This document shows, piece by piece, positions 17,555 through 25,449 of a stretch of 64,000 nt of DNA. The notes beneath the pieces are model-generated. The model ran no database searches, had not been told where the DNA came from, and saw only the letters and a program-made list of their open reading frames with translations. The stretch is from Chitinophaga rhizosphaerae. GTDB taxonomy: Bacteria > Bacteroidota > Bacteroidia > Chitinophagales > Chitinophagaceae. The stretch is taken from positions 496,001 to 560,000 of the forward strand of contig NZ_RXLO01000001.1 in the NCBI RefSeq assembly GCF_003958645.1. Reading direction: 5' to 3'. The translations under genes were made by a program, and so were the position numbers. The stretch's first letter is position 1, and every line of letters begins with the position of its first letter.

Positions 17555-18691
17555 ATGCAAAAAATACAACTCAGCATCCTGGCGGCCTTCGTGCTGCTGA
17601 CCGCCGCCTGCCGGAAGGGCGACCCCATCGTTCCGCCGGTAGTGACACCGGTAGATACGGCGGCGATAAACGGCTACCTCGGCTTTTACCTGCTCAACGA
17701 AGGCAATATGGGCAGCAATAAATCGACGCTCGATTATTACGACTACACCACCGGTAAATACAACGAAAATATTTACGCCACCGTAAATCCGAATGTGGTG
17801 AAGGAATTGGGGGACGTGGGGAACGATATCCGCATCTATGGCGGAAAGCTGTATGCCGTCATCAATGTTTCCAACAAGGTGGAAGTGATGGACGCCCTCA
17901 CCAGCAAACGCATCGGCCAGGTCAACATTCCCAACTGCCGCTATCTCGCCTTCGCCAACGGAAAAGCTTACGTGAGCTCGTATGCAGGGCCGGTGGAAAT
18001 CGACCCCAACGCGCCCATCGGGTTCGTAGCCGAAGTGGACACCGCCTCGCTGCAGATCACCCGGAAAGTGATCGTGGGTTACCAGCCGGAAGAAATGGCC
18101 GTCGCAGGCAACAAACTCTACGTCGCCAACAGCGGCGGATACCGCGTTCCGGACTACGACCGCACGGTTTCGGTGATCGACCTGCCCACCTTCAAGGAAA
18201 TCAAAAAGATCGATGTGGCCATCAACCTGCACCATGTGAAACCCGACCGCCATGGCGACCTCTACGTCACCTCACGTGGGGATTATTACCACGTGCAACC
18301 CTCGCTGCACGTCATCGACACCAAAACCGACCGGGTGAAGAAAAGCTTCCAACTCGCCTCCAGCAACCTCTGGATCCATAACGACACCGCTTTCATCTAC
18401 GGCACCGCGTTCAGTTACGACACGCATTCCTGGAAGATCAGCTACAATATGCTCGATGTGAATTCGGAAACCCTGCTGCCCGGGAGCTTCATCAACGACG
18501 GAACGGAAAAAAACATCAAAATGCCCTACGGCGTTGCCGTTCACCCCGTTACCGGCGACATCTTCGTGACCGACGCGCGCGATTATGTGTCGCCCGGAAC
18601 GCTGTATTGCTTCGATAAAAAAGGGAAGAAAAAATGGTCGGTTACTACGGGCGACATTCCCGCCCACATCGCGTTCCTTCCCGTTCCCTGA
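17555..18691 (+). CDS. btuG: BtuG-like surface lipoprotein (beta-propeller, DUF5074/YncE-like)
   Basis: A 378-residue lipoprotein with lipobox FVLLTAAC (Cys19), followed by a single seven-bladed-type propeller. Repeated blade motifs are visible, such as IRIYGGKLYAVINVSNKVEVMD, YLAFANGKAYVSSYAG, EEMAVAGNKLYVANSGGY and the WD-like SVIDLPTFKEIKKIDV. This matches BtuG, the high-affinity cobalamin-binding lipoprotein that caps BtuB in gut Bacteroides. It is 15 bp downstream of the btuB-like gene in the riboswitch-controlled operon. Confidence 0.85.
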   Translation: MQKIQLSILAAFVLLTAACRKGDPIVPPVVTPVDTAAINGYLGFYLLNEGNMGSNKSTLDYYDYTTGKYNENIYATVNPNVVKELGDVGNDIRIYGGKLYAVINVSNKVEVMDALTSKRIGQVNIPNCRYLAFANGKAYVSSYAGPVEIDPNAPIGFVAEVDTASLQITRKVIVGYQPEEMAVAGNKLYVANSGGYRVPDYDRTVSVIDLPTFKEIKKIDVAINLHHVKPDRHGDLYVTSRGDYYHVQPSLHVIDTKTDRVKKSFQLASSNLWIHNDTAFIYGTAFSYDTHSWKISYNMLDVNSETLLPGSFINDGTEKNIKMPYGVAVHPVTGDIFVTDARDYVSPGTLYCFDKKGKKKWSVTTGDIPAHIAFLPVP

Positions 18692-18723
18692 TCCATCAAC
18701 TACAACAAAAACAACCAGTTAAT

Positions 18724-19899
18724 ATGAAAGGAAATCTACAATGGCCGGTGATGGCGCTCCTGCTGGGAGCCGCCGCCTGTTCCGGCAACAACGACAAAGC
18801 AGATACCCAACCGCTGCCCCTCATCGACATGAAAGCCCCTGCCGGCGGCTATTCCGTACATACCGCGCAATGGGTGCGCATTTCCCCGGAAGTGAAAAAC
18901 GCCGAAGGTGCATCTTACGTCTGGACGCTCGATGAAGACACCGTTTCCCGCGAGCGCGAACTCGTCCACGTATTCGCCGCCGCGGGCGAAAGCACCTTCA
19001 GGCTGAACGTCAAAACCGCAGCGGGAGAAGCCAATCAGAACGTGACCGTGACCGTTAACGCACAGGTATACACGAACGGCGTGGCCAAAGTGTTCGACTT
19101 CCAGCCGGCGCCGGCCCAGTTCACCAACAAACTGCCCCTTTGGGAAGCCGGCGATTCGGAAGCCAGCATGATCGCCAAGGCGGAATCCGCCATTAAAAGC
19201 AATGGCCTCGTTTGCCTCGGCGGCTTTGGCGGGTTCATCGTGATGGGTTTCGACCACACCATCGTGAACGTACCGGGAGCATACAACTTCCAGGTGCTGG
19301 GCAATGCTTTCAACAACTGGGCGGAACCCGGCATCATCCAGGTGGCGGCAGACGCGAACGGGAACGGACTGCCAGACGATACCTGGTACGAAATCGCCGG
19401 ATCGGAGTATAACTCCCCGAAAACCGTGCATAATTATGAAATCACGTACCATCGCCCGGCGGCCGACCATGTAGCCACGCCAAATCCCCAGTATTCATAC
19501 ATTACGGATATGAATTATATCAAATGGACGGACAACAAAGGCGGTTCCGGTTACATGGAGAAGAATTCCTTCCATTCGCAGCACTACTATCCCAACTGGA
19601 AAGGCGACAAGATTACCTTCAGCGGCACCATGCTCGACCCAGACCGGATCAAAGACCAATCGGGCGCGGGTTCCTTCTTCGTTTGCCCGGCTTATGATTT
19701 CGGGTATGCAGACAACTGGGCCAATATGGACGCCAAATCTGGCATCAAGCTCGACTGGGCGGTAGATGCGGACGGCAAACCCGTGAAGCTGAAAGGTATC
19801 GATTTCATTCGGGTGCACACGGGCATGCGGGCGCAGGGCGGCTGGCTCGGGGAAGTGTCTACCGAAGTGAGCGGCGTAAAGGATTTAAATCTGAAATAA
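18724..19899 (+). CDS. Surface lipoprotein with PKD-like domain, fourth gene of the B12 operon
   Basis: A 391-residue lipoprotein with lipobox LLLGAAAC (Cys19). Residues about 35-115 form a PKD/Ig-like module (YVWTLDEDTVSRERELVHVF). The remaining 270 residues form a distinct globular domain with many aromatic residues (GGFIVMGFDHTIVN, NGNGLPDDTWYEIAGSEY, RVHTGMRAQGGWLGEVSTEV). Related proteins occur in cobalamin loci of Bacteroidota, usually named only as cell-surface proteins. A cobalamin-binding or receptor-assembly role is inferred from the operon alone. It might correspond to BtuH-type accessory proteins, but I cannot show homology from sequence reading. The gene ends just before a terminator. 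Confidence 0.72.
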   Translation: MKGNLQWPVMALLLGAAACSGNNDKADTQPLPLIDMKAPAGGYSVHTAQWVRISPEVKNAEGASYVWTLDEDTVSRERELVHVFAAAGESTFRLNVKTAAGEANQNVTVTVNAQVYTNGVAKVFDFQPAPAQFTNKLPLWEAGDSEASMIAKAESAIKSNGLVCLGGFGGFIVMGFDHTIVNVPGAYNFQVLGNAFNNWAEPGIIQVAADANGNGLPDDTWYEIAGSEYNSPKTVHNYEITYHRPAADHVATPNPQYSYITDMNYIKWTDNKGGSGYMEKNSFHSQHYYPNWKGDKITFSGTMLDPDRIKDQSGAGSFFVCPAYDFGYADNWANMDAKSGIKLDWAVDADGKPVKLKGIDFIRVHTGMRAQGGWLGEVSTEVSGVKDLNLK

Positions 19900-19910
19900 T
19901 ATTTAACAAA

Positions 19911-19946
19911 TTGTCCCGGTGCTTCATGCCGGGACAATCCTCCCAT
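19911..19946 (+). terminator. Terminator of the cobalamin operon
   Basis: A perfect 9-bp stem (TTGTCCCGG / CCGGGACAA, 19911-19937) with a 9-nt loop is followed by a pyrimidine-rich stretch ending in TTTTT. It lies 12 bp after the last stop of the operon. Confidence 0.8.
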
Positions 19947-19952
19947 TTTTCG

Positions 19953-19960
19953 TATTTTTG
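19953..19960 (+). promoter_or_regulatory. -7 promoter element of the MscS gene
   Basis: TATTTTTG is a perfect TAnnTTTG match ending 8 nt before the ATG at 19969. No good TTTG is seen at the -33 position. If used, the mRNA would be almost leaderless. It also argues against the in-frame GTG at 19960 as the start. Confidence 0.45.
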
Positions 19961-19968
19961 TGGCCATC

Positions 19969-20874
19969 ATGGTAATCGATCAGGCTACATATAACCAGAA
20001 GAAGATCCGCCGGCAGGTACTCATTTTTATCGCCAAACTGCTGGTATATGCTGCGGTGGTATGGTTTAACTTCACCCAGCACGACCTTTTCAATAAATAC
20101 AAAGCGATCGGCAGTATTTCCAACGCCCTGTCACTGTTTCTCGGCGCCAACCTCCTGATTTCCATCGGCTGGCTGGTTATGATCAGCTGGTACATCCGGA
20201 AAAACCACCTCAAGCGGCTCACGCGCGACAACTTCGTGCTGGGCATCAACCGCATCAGTTCCGTCCTCAATACCATCATTGCGCTCGTTTCCCTGATGCT
20301 CCTTTTCGGGGTGAACCCGATTGACATGTTCGTGAGCGTGAGCATCGCGGCGGCGGCGTTTGCGCTGTTGTCGAAAGATTATGTGACCAACATGATCAAC
20401 GGGCTCATCATCATGTTTTCCGACCAGCTGTCTTTGGGCGACCAGATCAGGGTGGGGGAGTTTAAGGGGAAGGTGCTCGATATTACGCTGATCAATGTGG
20501 TATTGCAGAACGACGACGACGATCTCGTCCTCATCCCCAATTCCGTTATTTTCTCCACGATGGTGCTCAACCAGAGCAAACAAAACATCAAGAAACTGAC
20601 CATCGAATTCGAACTGGATATTAAATACCAATCGTCGCCCGACGAGCTGGAACAATCGCTGAAAGGCGTGCTGCGGCCGTTTGCCAGCAATATTACCGAA
20701 AACAGTTTTTCGTTGAAGATCCTGGAGATCAGGAAAGACCTCGTGCATTACAAAGTGCAATTCCTCATTCCGCGGCCGGATAAGGAAACGGAGCGCAGGA
20801 TGCGGCGGTTGCTGATCAATACGATCCTGTCTTTTTCGGGAAGGGAGGTGAATACCGTCGAAAACGACGGATGA
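19969..20874 (+). CDS. MscS-family mechanosensitive ion channel
   Basis: A 301-residue inner-membrane protein with three N-terminal transmembrane segments (about residues 15-35, 60-80 and 90-120). The pore helix and beta-domain follow (SIAAAAFALLSKDYVTNMINGL, then FSDQLSLGDQIRVGEFKGKVLDI), with LIPNSVIFSTMVLNQS closing the MscS core. The channel opens under membrane tension to release solutes on osmotic downshift. It is monocistronic and lies just after the terminator of the cobalamin operon. Confidence 0.92.
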   Translation: MVIDQATYNQKKIRRQVLIFIAKLLVYAAVVWFNFTQHDLFNKYKAIGSISNALSLFLGANLLISIGWLVMISWYIRKNHLKRLTRDNFVLGINRISSVLNTIIALVSLMLLFGVNPIDMFVSVSIAAAAFALLSKDYVTNMINGLIIMFSDQLSLGDQIRVGEFKGKVLDITLINVVLQNDDDDLVLIPNSVIFSTMVLNQSKQNIKKLTIEFELDIKYQSSPDELEQSLKGVLRPFASNITENSFSLKILEIRKDLVHYKVQFLIPRPDKETERRMRRLLINTILSFSGREVNTVENDG

Positions 20875-20917
20875 TTTGTAAGCATTCCTTATCTTGGGCC
20901 ATTAAAATTCGAACTAC

Positions 20918-21466
20918 ATGATGGAAGAACTGACCGCAGGCATCGGCTCACGTGTACAGCATGCCCGATTCGGCCCCGGTGTGATCATCGGCGTGAAATA
21001 TGCCCAGTACGTGGTAACATTTATTAATGAAGGCGTGGTAGAAGTAGACAAAACGGACCCCAAGTTCGAAGTGCTCTATTCTGAGAACCGCTCCGCCGAG
21101 ATAGAGACCGCTTCCGAACTGGAAACCTCCCTGCTCAAAATCCTCCGCCTCTGGAACGGTTTCAGCGAAGTAGTGCCCCTCGGCGACCGCTGGGCCGGCG
21201 GCACCATGACCCTCACGCCCAAAGACGCGAGCCAGAAAGGGAAAGACGTGCCGATCGAGGTGTTCTTTCACAAGATCGTTATGGTCCGCGACCGGCTCCG
21301 CGTGCTGGAACAGCAGATCAACGCACACAAACTTCTTAGTGACGAAGACAAGGTCAACCTCCAGCAATATATCACCCGGATTTACGGATCGTTGACGACT
21401 TTCAATGTACTTTTCCGGGACAAGGAACATTGGTTCACCGGCGAGAAAGGAGGGAAGGAAGATTAA
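20918..21466 (+). CDS. Conserved protein with N-terminal tudor-like (UvrD/PcrA C-terminal-type) domain
   Basis: A 182-residue soluble protein without a signal peptide. Residues about 9-50 ([20 protein letters not shown], then [12 protein letters not shown]) resemble the small tudor-like fold at the C-terminus of UvrD/PcrA helicases, which binds RNA polymerase or nucleic acid. The rest is mainly helical ([22 protein letters not shown]) and I do not recognise it. Similar proteins seem common in Chitinophagaceae. Function unknown. It is followed at once by a strong hairpin terminator. Confidence 0.75.
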   Translation: MMEELTAGIGSRVQHARFGPGVIIGVKYAQYVVTFINEGVVEVDKTDPKFEVLYSENRSAEIETASELETSLLKILRLWNGFSEVVPLGDRWAGGTMTLTPKDASQKGKDVPIEVFFHKIVMVRDRLRVLEQQINAHKLLSDEDKVNLQQYITRIYGSLTTFNVLFRDKEHWFTGEKGGKED

Positions 21467-21488
21467 TATTATTCAAATGAATTTGGAA

Positions 21489-21528
21489 AAAGCCTGTTCT
21501 CATGAGAGCAGGCTTTATGCTTTTATAT
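21489..21528 (+). terminator. Terminator after the tudor-like gene
   Basis: A near-perfect palindrome (AAAGCCTGTTCTCA / TGAGAGCAGGCTTT, 21489-21516, one G-U pair) is followed by an AT-rich stretch with a short T run (ATGCTTTTATAT). Confidence 0.8.
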
Positions 21529-21741
21529 ATTTCACGAAGTATGACCGGAATTTAAAACCGGCACCCGCCATCGACACCTATTTTTCCCCATAACCACCGG
21601 TCCATGGCCTGAAAACCTATTTGCGTACATGCAACATAAAACCACCACGAACTTCACCCTACCGAAAATCAACCTATTACATATAAAAACTAACGGCAAA
21701 GAATACACTCCATTACAACATTTGCGTAAAACATACAGAAA
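21529..21741 (+). other. AT-richer intergenic stretch without a gene
   Basis: About 210 bases between the terminator and the decayed gene hold no convincing reading frame. The stretch is clearly richer in A and C than its surroundings (for example around 21630-21760) and shows no family-like codon pattern in any frame. Confidence 0.5.
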
Positions 21742-22073
21742 TCAAAATCCACCCCCAAAGTCCAGCAAAACGTCAGAAAGTATACCTGAACACCCTGCTC
21801 TGGTCAGACGTACCGAGGAAGTGAGCACTTTGCCGAAGGGCAATTTGCCGCCGGGGGGGGCCATGTTGAAATCGCGGACCTTCGCAAAGCGGGTCTTCAC
21901 GTTGCACCTCCAGACGATCGGTACTGGCCTTTAAACTGGACGGTCCCCACCGAAATACCCCGCAGTTCCCCGATGATGCGGGTACCATTGACCATCCGGA
22001 GCGTATCGATCCTTTGGGGAAAAGCCGGGTAATGGAGCAGCTGGAGAAGGGCGGTAACGATATGTTTGAGGGT
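21742..22073 (-). pseudogene. Decayed N-terminal fragment of a secreted DUF481-like protein
   Basis: Reading leftward from about 22073, a signal-peptide-like segment (LKHIVTALLQLLHYPAF) is followed by DTLRMVNGTRIIGELRGI and SVGTVQF. This is the opening of many Bacteroidota outer-membrane proteins in which a short beta module of the form DxxxxxNGDxxxGExxxxxxGxxxF precedes a DUF481-type barrel. The initiator ATG is missing, the frame stops after GGAT near 21897, and a continuation (VKTRFAKVRDFNM) appears in another frame before a stop at 21742. No barrel follows. The family assignment is a judgement from a short segment. Confidence 0.5.
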
Positions 22074-22140
22074 ATGGATGCGGAACGGTTTCCACATTGC
22101 AAGCCGGACATCGAAAATGTTCAGGCACAGGGAGTTGTAG

Positions 22141-22170
22141 GAAAAGAAAAGCCCCGGCCGCGCCGGGGCA
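22141..22170 (-). terminator. Terminator of the 85-residue protein gene
   Basis: A perfect 8-bp GC stem (GCCCCGGC / GCCGGGGC, 22151-22169) with a 3-nt loop is followed on the minus strand by TTTTCTTTTC. It lies 43 bp beyond the stop of the minus-strand gene. Confidence 0.88.
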
Positions 22171-22212
22171 TTATTTCAGCAGGTAATGTCTTTGTATTCA
22201 GTTATCGGAATT

Positions 22213-22470
22213 TCAGTAGTAAGCGGGCTCTTCACCCCGCAAGGTGCATTCGATCTGGTGTTTTACAGGTGCGCTAAAACCTTCCAGTTCAATGTTGGGC
22301 CGCTCGTCCAGGCAAATCCGGATCTTCCCGTTTTCATGCACCATCACTTCGTGGATGGGCTCCAGTAAAGCGAAAAGCATACGGCGCCCGCTTTCCGCGA
22401 TTTGGTCCATGATGGAATCTTCCAGGTTCACGAACTCACGGTTCTTGTAAGAATAAGATACTGTAACCAT
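22213..22470 (-). CDS. Hypothetical 85-residue cytosolic protein
   Basis: A small acidic protein without signal peptide or membrane segment (MVTVSYSYKNREFVNLEDSI at the start, LRGEEPAYY at the end). I do not recognise a family. Support for a real gene comes from a good promoter-like sequence upstream, a strong terminator downstream and codon use like that of its neighbours. It is divergent from the dipeptidyl peptidase gene across 250 bp of AT-rich DNA. Confidence 0.65.
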   Translation of the reverse strand: MVTVSYSYKNREFVNLEDSIMDQIAESGRRMLFALLEPIHEVMVHENGKIRICLDERPNIELEGFSAPVKHQIECTLRGEEPAYY

Positions 22471-22504
22471 TTTCTTAGTTTTTCAATAGGATCACTAATG
22501 ACCC

Positions 22505-22534
22505 TAAAAATACGACAAATAATAAATTGTCAAA
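22505..22534 (-). promoter_or_regulatory. Promoter of the 85-residue protein gene
   Basis: Read on the minus strand, TTTG (22534-22531) is followed after 18 nt by TATTTTTA (22512-22505), one mismatch from TAnnTTTG. The spacing fits a Bacteroidota promoter, and the gene starts about 35 nt further on. Confidence 0.45.
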
Positions 22535-22543
22535 ATTTATTAT
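22519..22543. repeat. AT-rich inverted repeat overlapping the promoter, candidate operator
   Basis: ATAATAAATT and AATTTATTAT form a perfect 10-bp inverted repeat around a 5-nt spacer (GTCAA). It covers the -33 region of the minus-strand promoter, where a dimeric repressor could bind. Confidence 0.5.
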
Positions 22544-22723
22544 GAATAATTTCTATAAAAGTCAACCGCGTACAAGGCACTTTACTTTCAGTTAACCTTC
22601 ATAACTGATCATAAAGCAAGCAGCATGCCGGAATTGCCGTTTAACATAAATGCCCGTGGCAGTTCTCCCGGGAACCCTTATTTTTATGCATTATCATTTA
22701 CCTCAAACCTGCATATGCATCCC

Positions 22724-24889
22724 ATGCGTTACTTTTTATTGATTTTCGCCCTGGCCGTTTCCCTTGGCTCCATGGCGCAAGACGTTAAATGGAACAAAGC
22801 CGGCGACGCTTTCTACCTGGAAAACGACGGCAATATCGTTTCCATCCAGCTACCCGGCCGCCAATCCACCACGCTCGTACCGGCATCGGCCCTGACACCC
22901 GCCGGCGCATCCGCTCCCCTTACCGTGAAAAGCTTCCGGTTTTCAGACGATGAAAAACAGCTCCTGATCTACACCAATGCCAAACGCGTCTGGCGCTACG
23001 AAACCCGCGGCGACTACTGGCACCTGGACGTGGCCACCCGCAAACTCCGCCAGCTCGGCAAAGGTCTACCCGCATCGTCCCTCATGTTCGCCAAGTTCTC
23101 GCCCGACGGCAAGCGCGTGGCCTACGTGAGCCAGCATAACCTGTACGCCGAAGACCTCGCTACCGGCAAGATCGACCAACTCACCAAAGACGGGGACCGA
23201 CGCCTTATTAACGGTACCTTCGACTGGGTGTACGAAGAAGAATTCGGTTGCCGCGACGGCTTCCGCTGGAGCCCGGACAGCAAAAGCATCGCTTACTGGC
23301 AGATAGACGCCCGCCAGATCCACGATTTCCTCATGATCAACAACACCGATTCCATTTATTCTTTCACCATCCCCGTAGAATATCCCAAGGTAGGAGAGAG
23401 CCCCTCGCCCTGTAAAGTTGGCGTGGTGAGCCTGTCCACCAAAAAGACGGTTTGGATGAAAGTGCCCGGCGATCCCCGCCAGCACTATATTCCGCGGATG
23501 GAATGGGTACCCGGCAAACAGCAGCTCATCATCCAGCAGCTGAACCGCAAACAGAACCAGTCTAAAGTCATGCTCCTGCAACCCGCCACCGGCGTTGCTT
23601 CCACCATTCTCACCGAAACGGACGACGCCTGGATCGATGTTAAATCGTATTGGGACGACGGCAATATCATGGGATGGGACTGGCTGGAACAGAACAAGGC
23701 CTTCGTATGGGTGAGCGAAAAGGACGGATGGCGCCACCTGTACAGGGTTTCGGCAGACGGATCGAAAGAAACACTCATCACGCAGGGGAATTATGATGTG
23801 ATCAACATCTCCCGGATCGATGAAACCAACGGCAAAGTGTATTTCCTCGCATCTCCCGAAAACGCGACGCAGCAATACCTCTATTCCGCACCCCTCGCCG
23901 GCGGAGCACCCACGCTCGTAACGCCCGCCGGCCAGCCGGGAACGCACGGTTACAACATCGCGCCGTCAGGCCAGTTCGCGCTGCACAGTTTCAATAGCCA
24001 CCTGCTGACGCCCGACCAGGAAATCGTTTCCCTGCCCGACCATAAAAGCCTCAACGGCAAAGACTTTACCGCCCGCGCCCAAAACGCCTCATCCACCGGG
24101 AGCCCGCTCCGCTTCTTCCAGGTGACTACAGCCGACGGCGTTACGATGGACGGCTGGATGAGCCTTCCCGCCAAATTCGATTCTACCAGAAAGTACCCCG
24201 TGGTATTCTATGTTTACGGCGAGCCCGCCTCCTGCACCGTGAAAGACAGCTACGGCAACGGCCAGAACCCGGTGTACGACGGCAGCATGCCCGACGACGG
24301 TTACATCTATATTTCGCTGGACAACCGCGGCACGCCCGCACCCAAAGGCCGCACCTGGCGCAAGAGCATTTACCGCAAAGTGGGCATCCTCAATGCCCGC
24401 GACCAGGCCATGGCCGCTACCGAAATCCTGAAATGGCCGTACGTGGATAAAGACCGTATCGCAGTATGGGGGTGGAGCGGCGGCGGCTCCATGACGCTGA
24501 ACCTCCTCTGCCAGTATCCCGAGATCTATAAAACCGGGATCGCCGTGGCGGCGGTCGCCAACCAGCTGACCTACGACAATATCTACCAGGAACGCTACAT
24601 GGGCCTGCCGCAGGAAGACCGCGCAGCGTTCATCGCCGGTTCTCCCATCACTTACGTGAAAAACCTGCGCGGCAAACTGCTGTACATCCACGGAACGGGA
24701 GACGACAACGTTCATTACCAGAACGCCGAAATGCTCATCAACGAACTCATCAAATACAAGAAAACCTTCCGCCTCATGAGCTATCCCAACCGCTCGCACG
24801 GCATTTATGAAGGAGAAGGGACCTCGGAGCACCTTTCCGCAACGTATACCGAATTTTTGCGGGAGAATTGTCCTCCCGGGGCACGCTAA
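22724..24889 (+). CDS. Dipeptidyl peptidase IV (S9 family serine peptidase)
   Basis: A 721-residue exported enzyme that removes X-Pro or X-Ala dipeptides from peptide N-termini. The signal peptide (FLLIFALAVSLGSMAQ) is followed by an eight-bladed propeller domain with the Glu-rich motif WVYEEEFG (Glu171-173) that binds the substrate amino group. The C-terminal hydrolase domain contains WGWSGGGS (Ser585), HGTGDDNVH (Asp660) and NRSHGIYEGEG (His692). All catalytic residues are present. Start sites at 22715 and 22724 are both possible; 22724 gives the cleanest signal peptide. A hairpin terminator follows 13 bp after the stop. Confidence 0.93.
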   Translation: MRYFLLIFALAVSLGSMAQDVKWNKAGDAFYLENDGNIVSIQLPGRQSTTLVPASALTPAGASAPLTVKSFRFSDDEKQLLIYTNAKRVWRYETRGDYWHLDVATRKLRQLGKGLPASSLMFAKFSPDGKRVAYVSQHNLYAEDLATGKIDQLTKDGDRRLINGTFDWVYEEEFGCRDGFRWSPDSKSIAYWQIDARQIHDFLMINNTDSIYSFTIPVEYPKVGESPSPCKVGVVSLSTKKTVWMKVPGDPRQHYIPRMEWVPGKQQLIIQQLNRKQNQSKVMLLQPATGVASTILTETDDAWIDVKSYWDDGNIMGWDWLEQNKAFVWVSEKDGWRHLYRVSADGSKETLITQGNYDVINISRIDETNGKVYFLASPENATQQYLYSAPLAGGAPTLVTPAGQPGTHGYNIAPSGQFALHSFNSHLLTPDQEIVSLPDHKSLNGKDFTARAQNASSTGSPLRFFQVTTADGVTMDGWMSLPAKFDSTRKYPVVFYVYGEPASCTVKDSYGNGQNPVYDGSMPDDGYIYISLDNRGTPAPKGRTWRKSIYRKVGILNARDQAMAATEILKWPYVDKDRIAVWGWSGGGSMTLNLLCQYPEIYKTGIAVAAVANQLTYDNIYQERYMGLPQEDRAAFIAGSPITYVKNLRGKLLYIHGTGDDNVHYQNAEMLINELIKYKKTFRLMSYPNRSHGIYEGEGTSEHLSATYTEFLRENCPPGAR

Positions 24890-24902
24890 CCGCCATCTGA
24901 CG

Positions 24903-24942
24903 AAAATCACCTTCCGCCAAACGGGAGGTGATTTTTCTTTTT
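24903..24942 (+). terminator. Terminator of the dipeptidyl peptidase gene
   Basis: A 10-bp perfect stem (AAAATCACCT / AGGTGATTTT, 24903-24935) is followed by TCTTTTTC. Confidence 0.85.
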
Positions 24943-24985
24943 CGGAGATAACCGTTTACTTTGCGGGCTAATTACAAACCGGAAC

Positions 24986-25375
24986 ATGAAAAGAAACGCC
25001 ATCATAGGACTTATCGCTGTCATCGTCGTTATCGTCTGCGCTTTTTTACCCTGGATCACCGTCCCGGCCGATGAAGGCCTGCGCACTTATACCGGGCTGA
25101 GCAGCGAAGGCTCCAGCTTTGGGGAACCGGGCAAACTGAGCATCTTCGTGGCGGTGCTGACGGGCGTGTTCTTCCTCATCCCGAAAGATTGGGCGGCGCG
25201 TGCAAACCTCTTCCCCAGCGCGTTCCTCGCGGCATGGGCGTTCCGTAACATGCTGCTGTATTCCCGCTGCGAAATGGGCATTTGCCCCGATCAGCGGTAT
25301 GGACTGTGGCTGTCGCTGCTGGCGGCGCTGACCAGTTTTGTATGCGTGCTGATGCACCGCAAGAAATTCGTGTAA
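24986..25375 (+). CDS. Small integral membrane protein, unknown function
   Basis: A 129-residue protein with four hydrophobic segments: IIGLIAVIVVIVCAFLPWI, LSIFVAVLTGVFFLI, LFPSAFLAAWAFRNML and LWLSLLAALTSFVCVLM. A loop with two cysteines (SRCEMGICPDQRYG) lies between segments three and four. I do not recognise a family. It is monocistronic and ends at a strong shared terminator. Confidence 0.75.
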   Translation: MKRNAIIGLIAVIVVIVCAFLPWITVPADEGLRTYTGLSSEGSSFGEPGKLSIFVAVLTGVFFLIPKDWAARANLFPSAFLAAWAFRNMLLYSRCEMGICPDQRYGLWLSLLAALTSFVCVLMHRKKFV

Positions 25376-25391
25376 TAACCGAAAGGGACCA

Positions 25392-25438
25392 TAAAAGCAA
25401 CAGCCGGCGCGGGAATCCTGCGCCGGCTGTTGCTTTTA
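25392..25438. terminator. Bidirectional terminator between convergent genes
   Basis: A perfect 19-bp inverted repeat (25392-25410 with 25420-25438, 9-nt loop) has TTTTA on the plus strand side and AAAA/TTTT on the other, so it can stop transcription from both directions. Confidence 0.9.
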
Positions 25439-25449
25439 TAACCGATTGA

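Noticed and set aside
21853-21860. Run of eight G residues as a phase-variation tract
   Set aside because: It lies inside an already decayed fragment with further stops, so switching would not restore a gene; a sequencing error is also possible.
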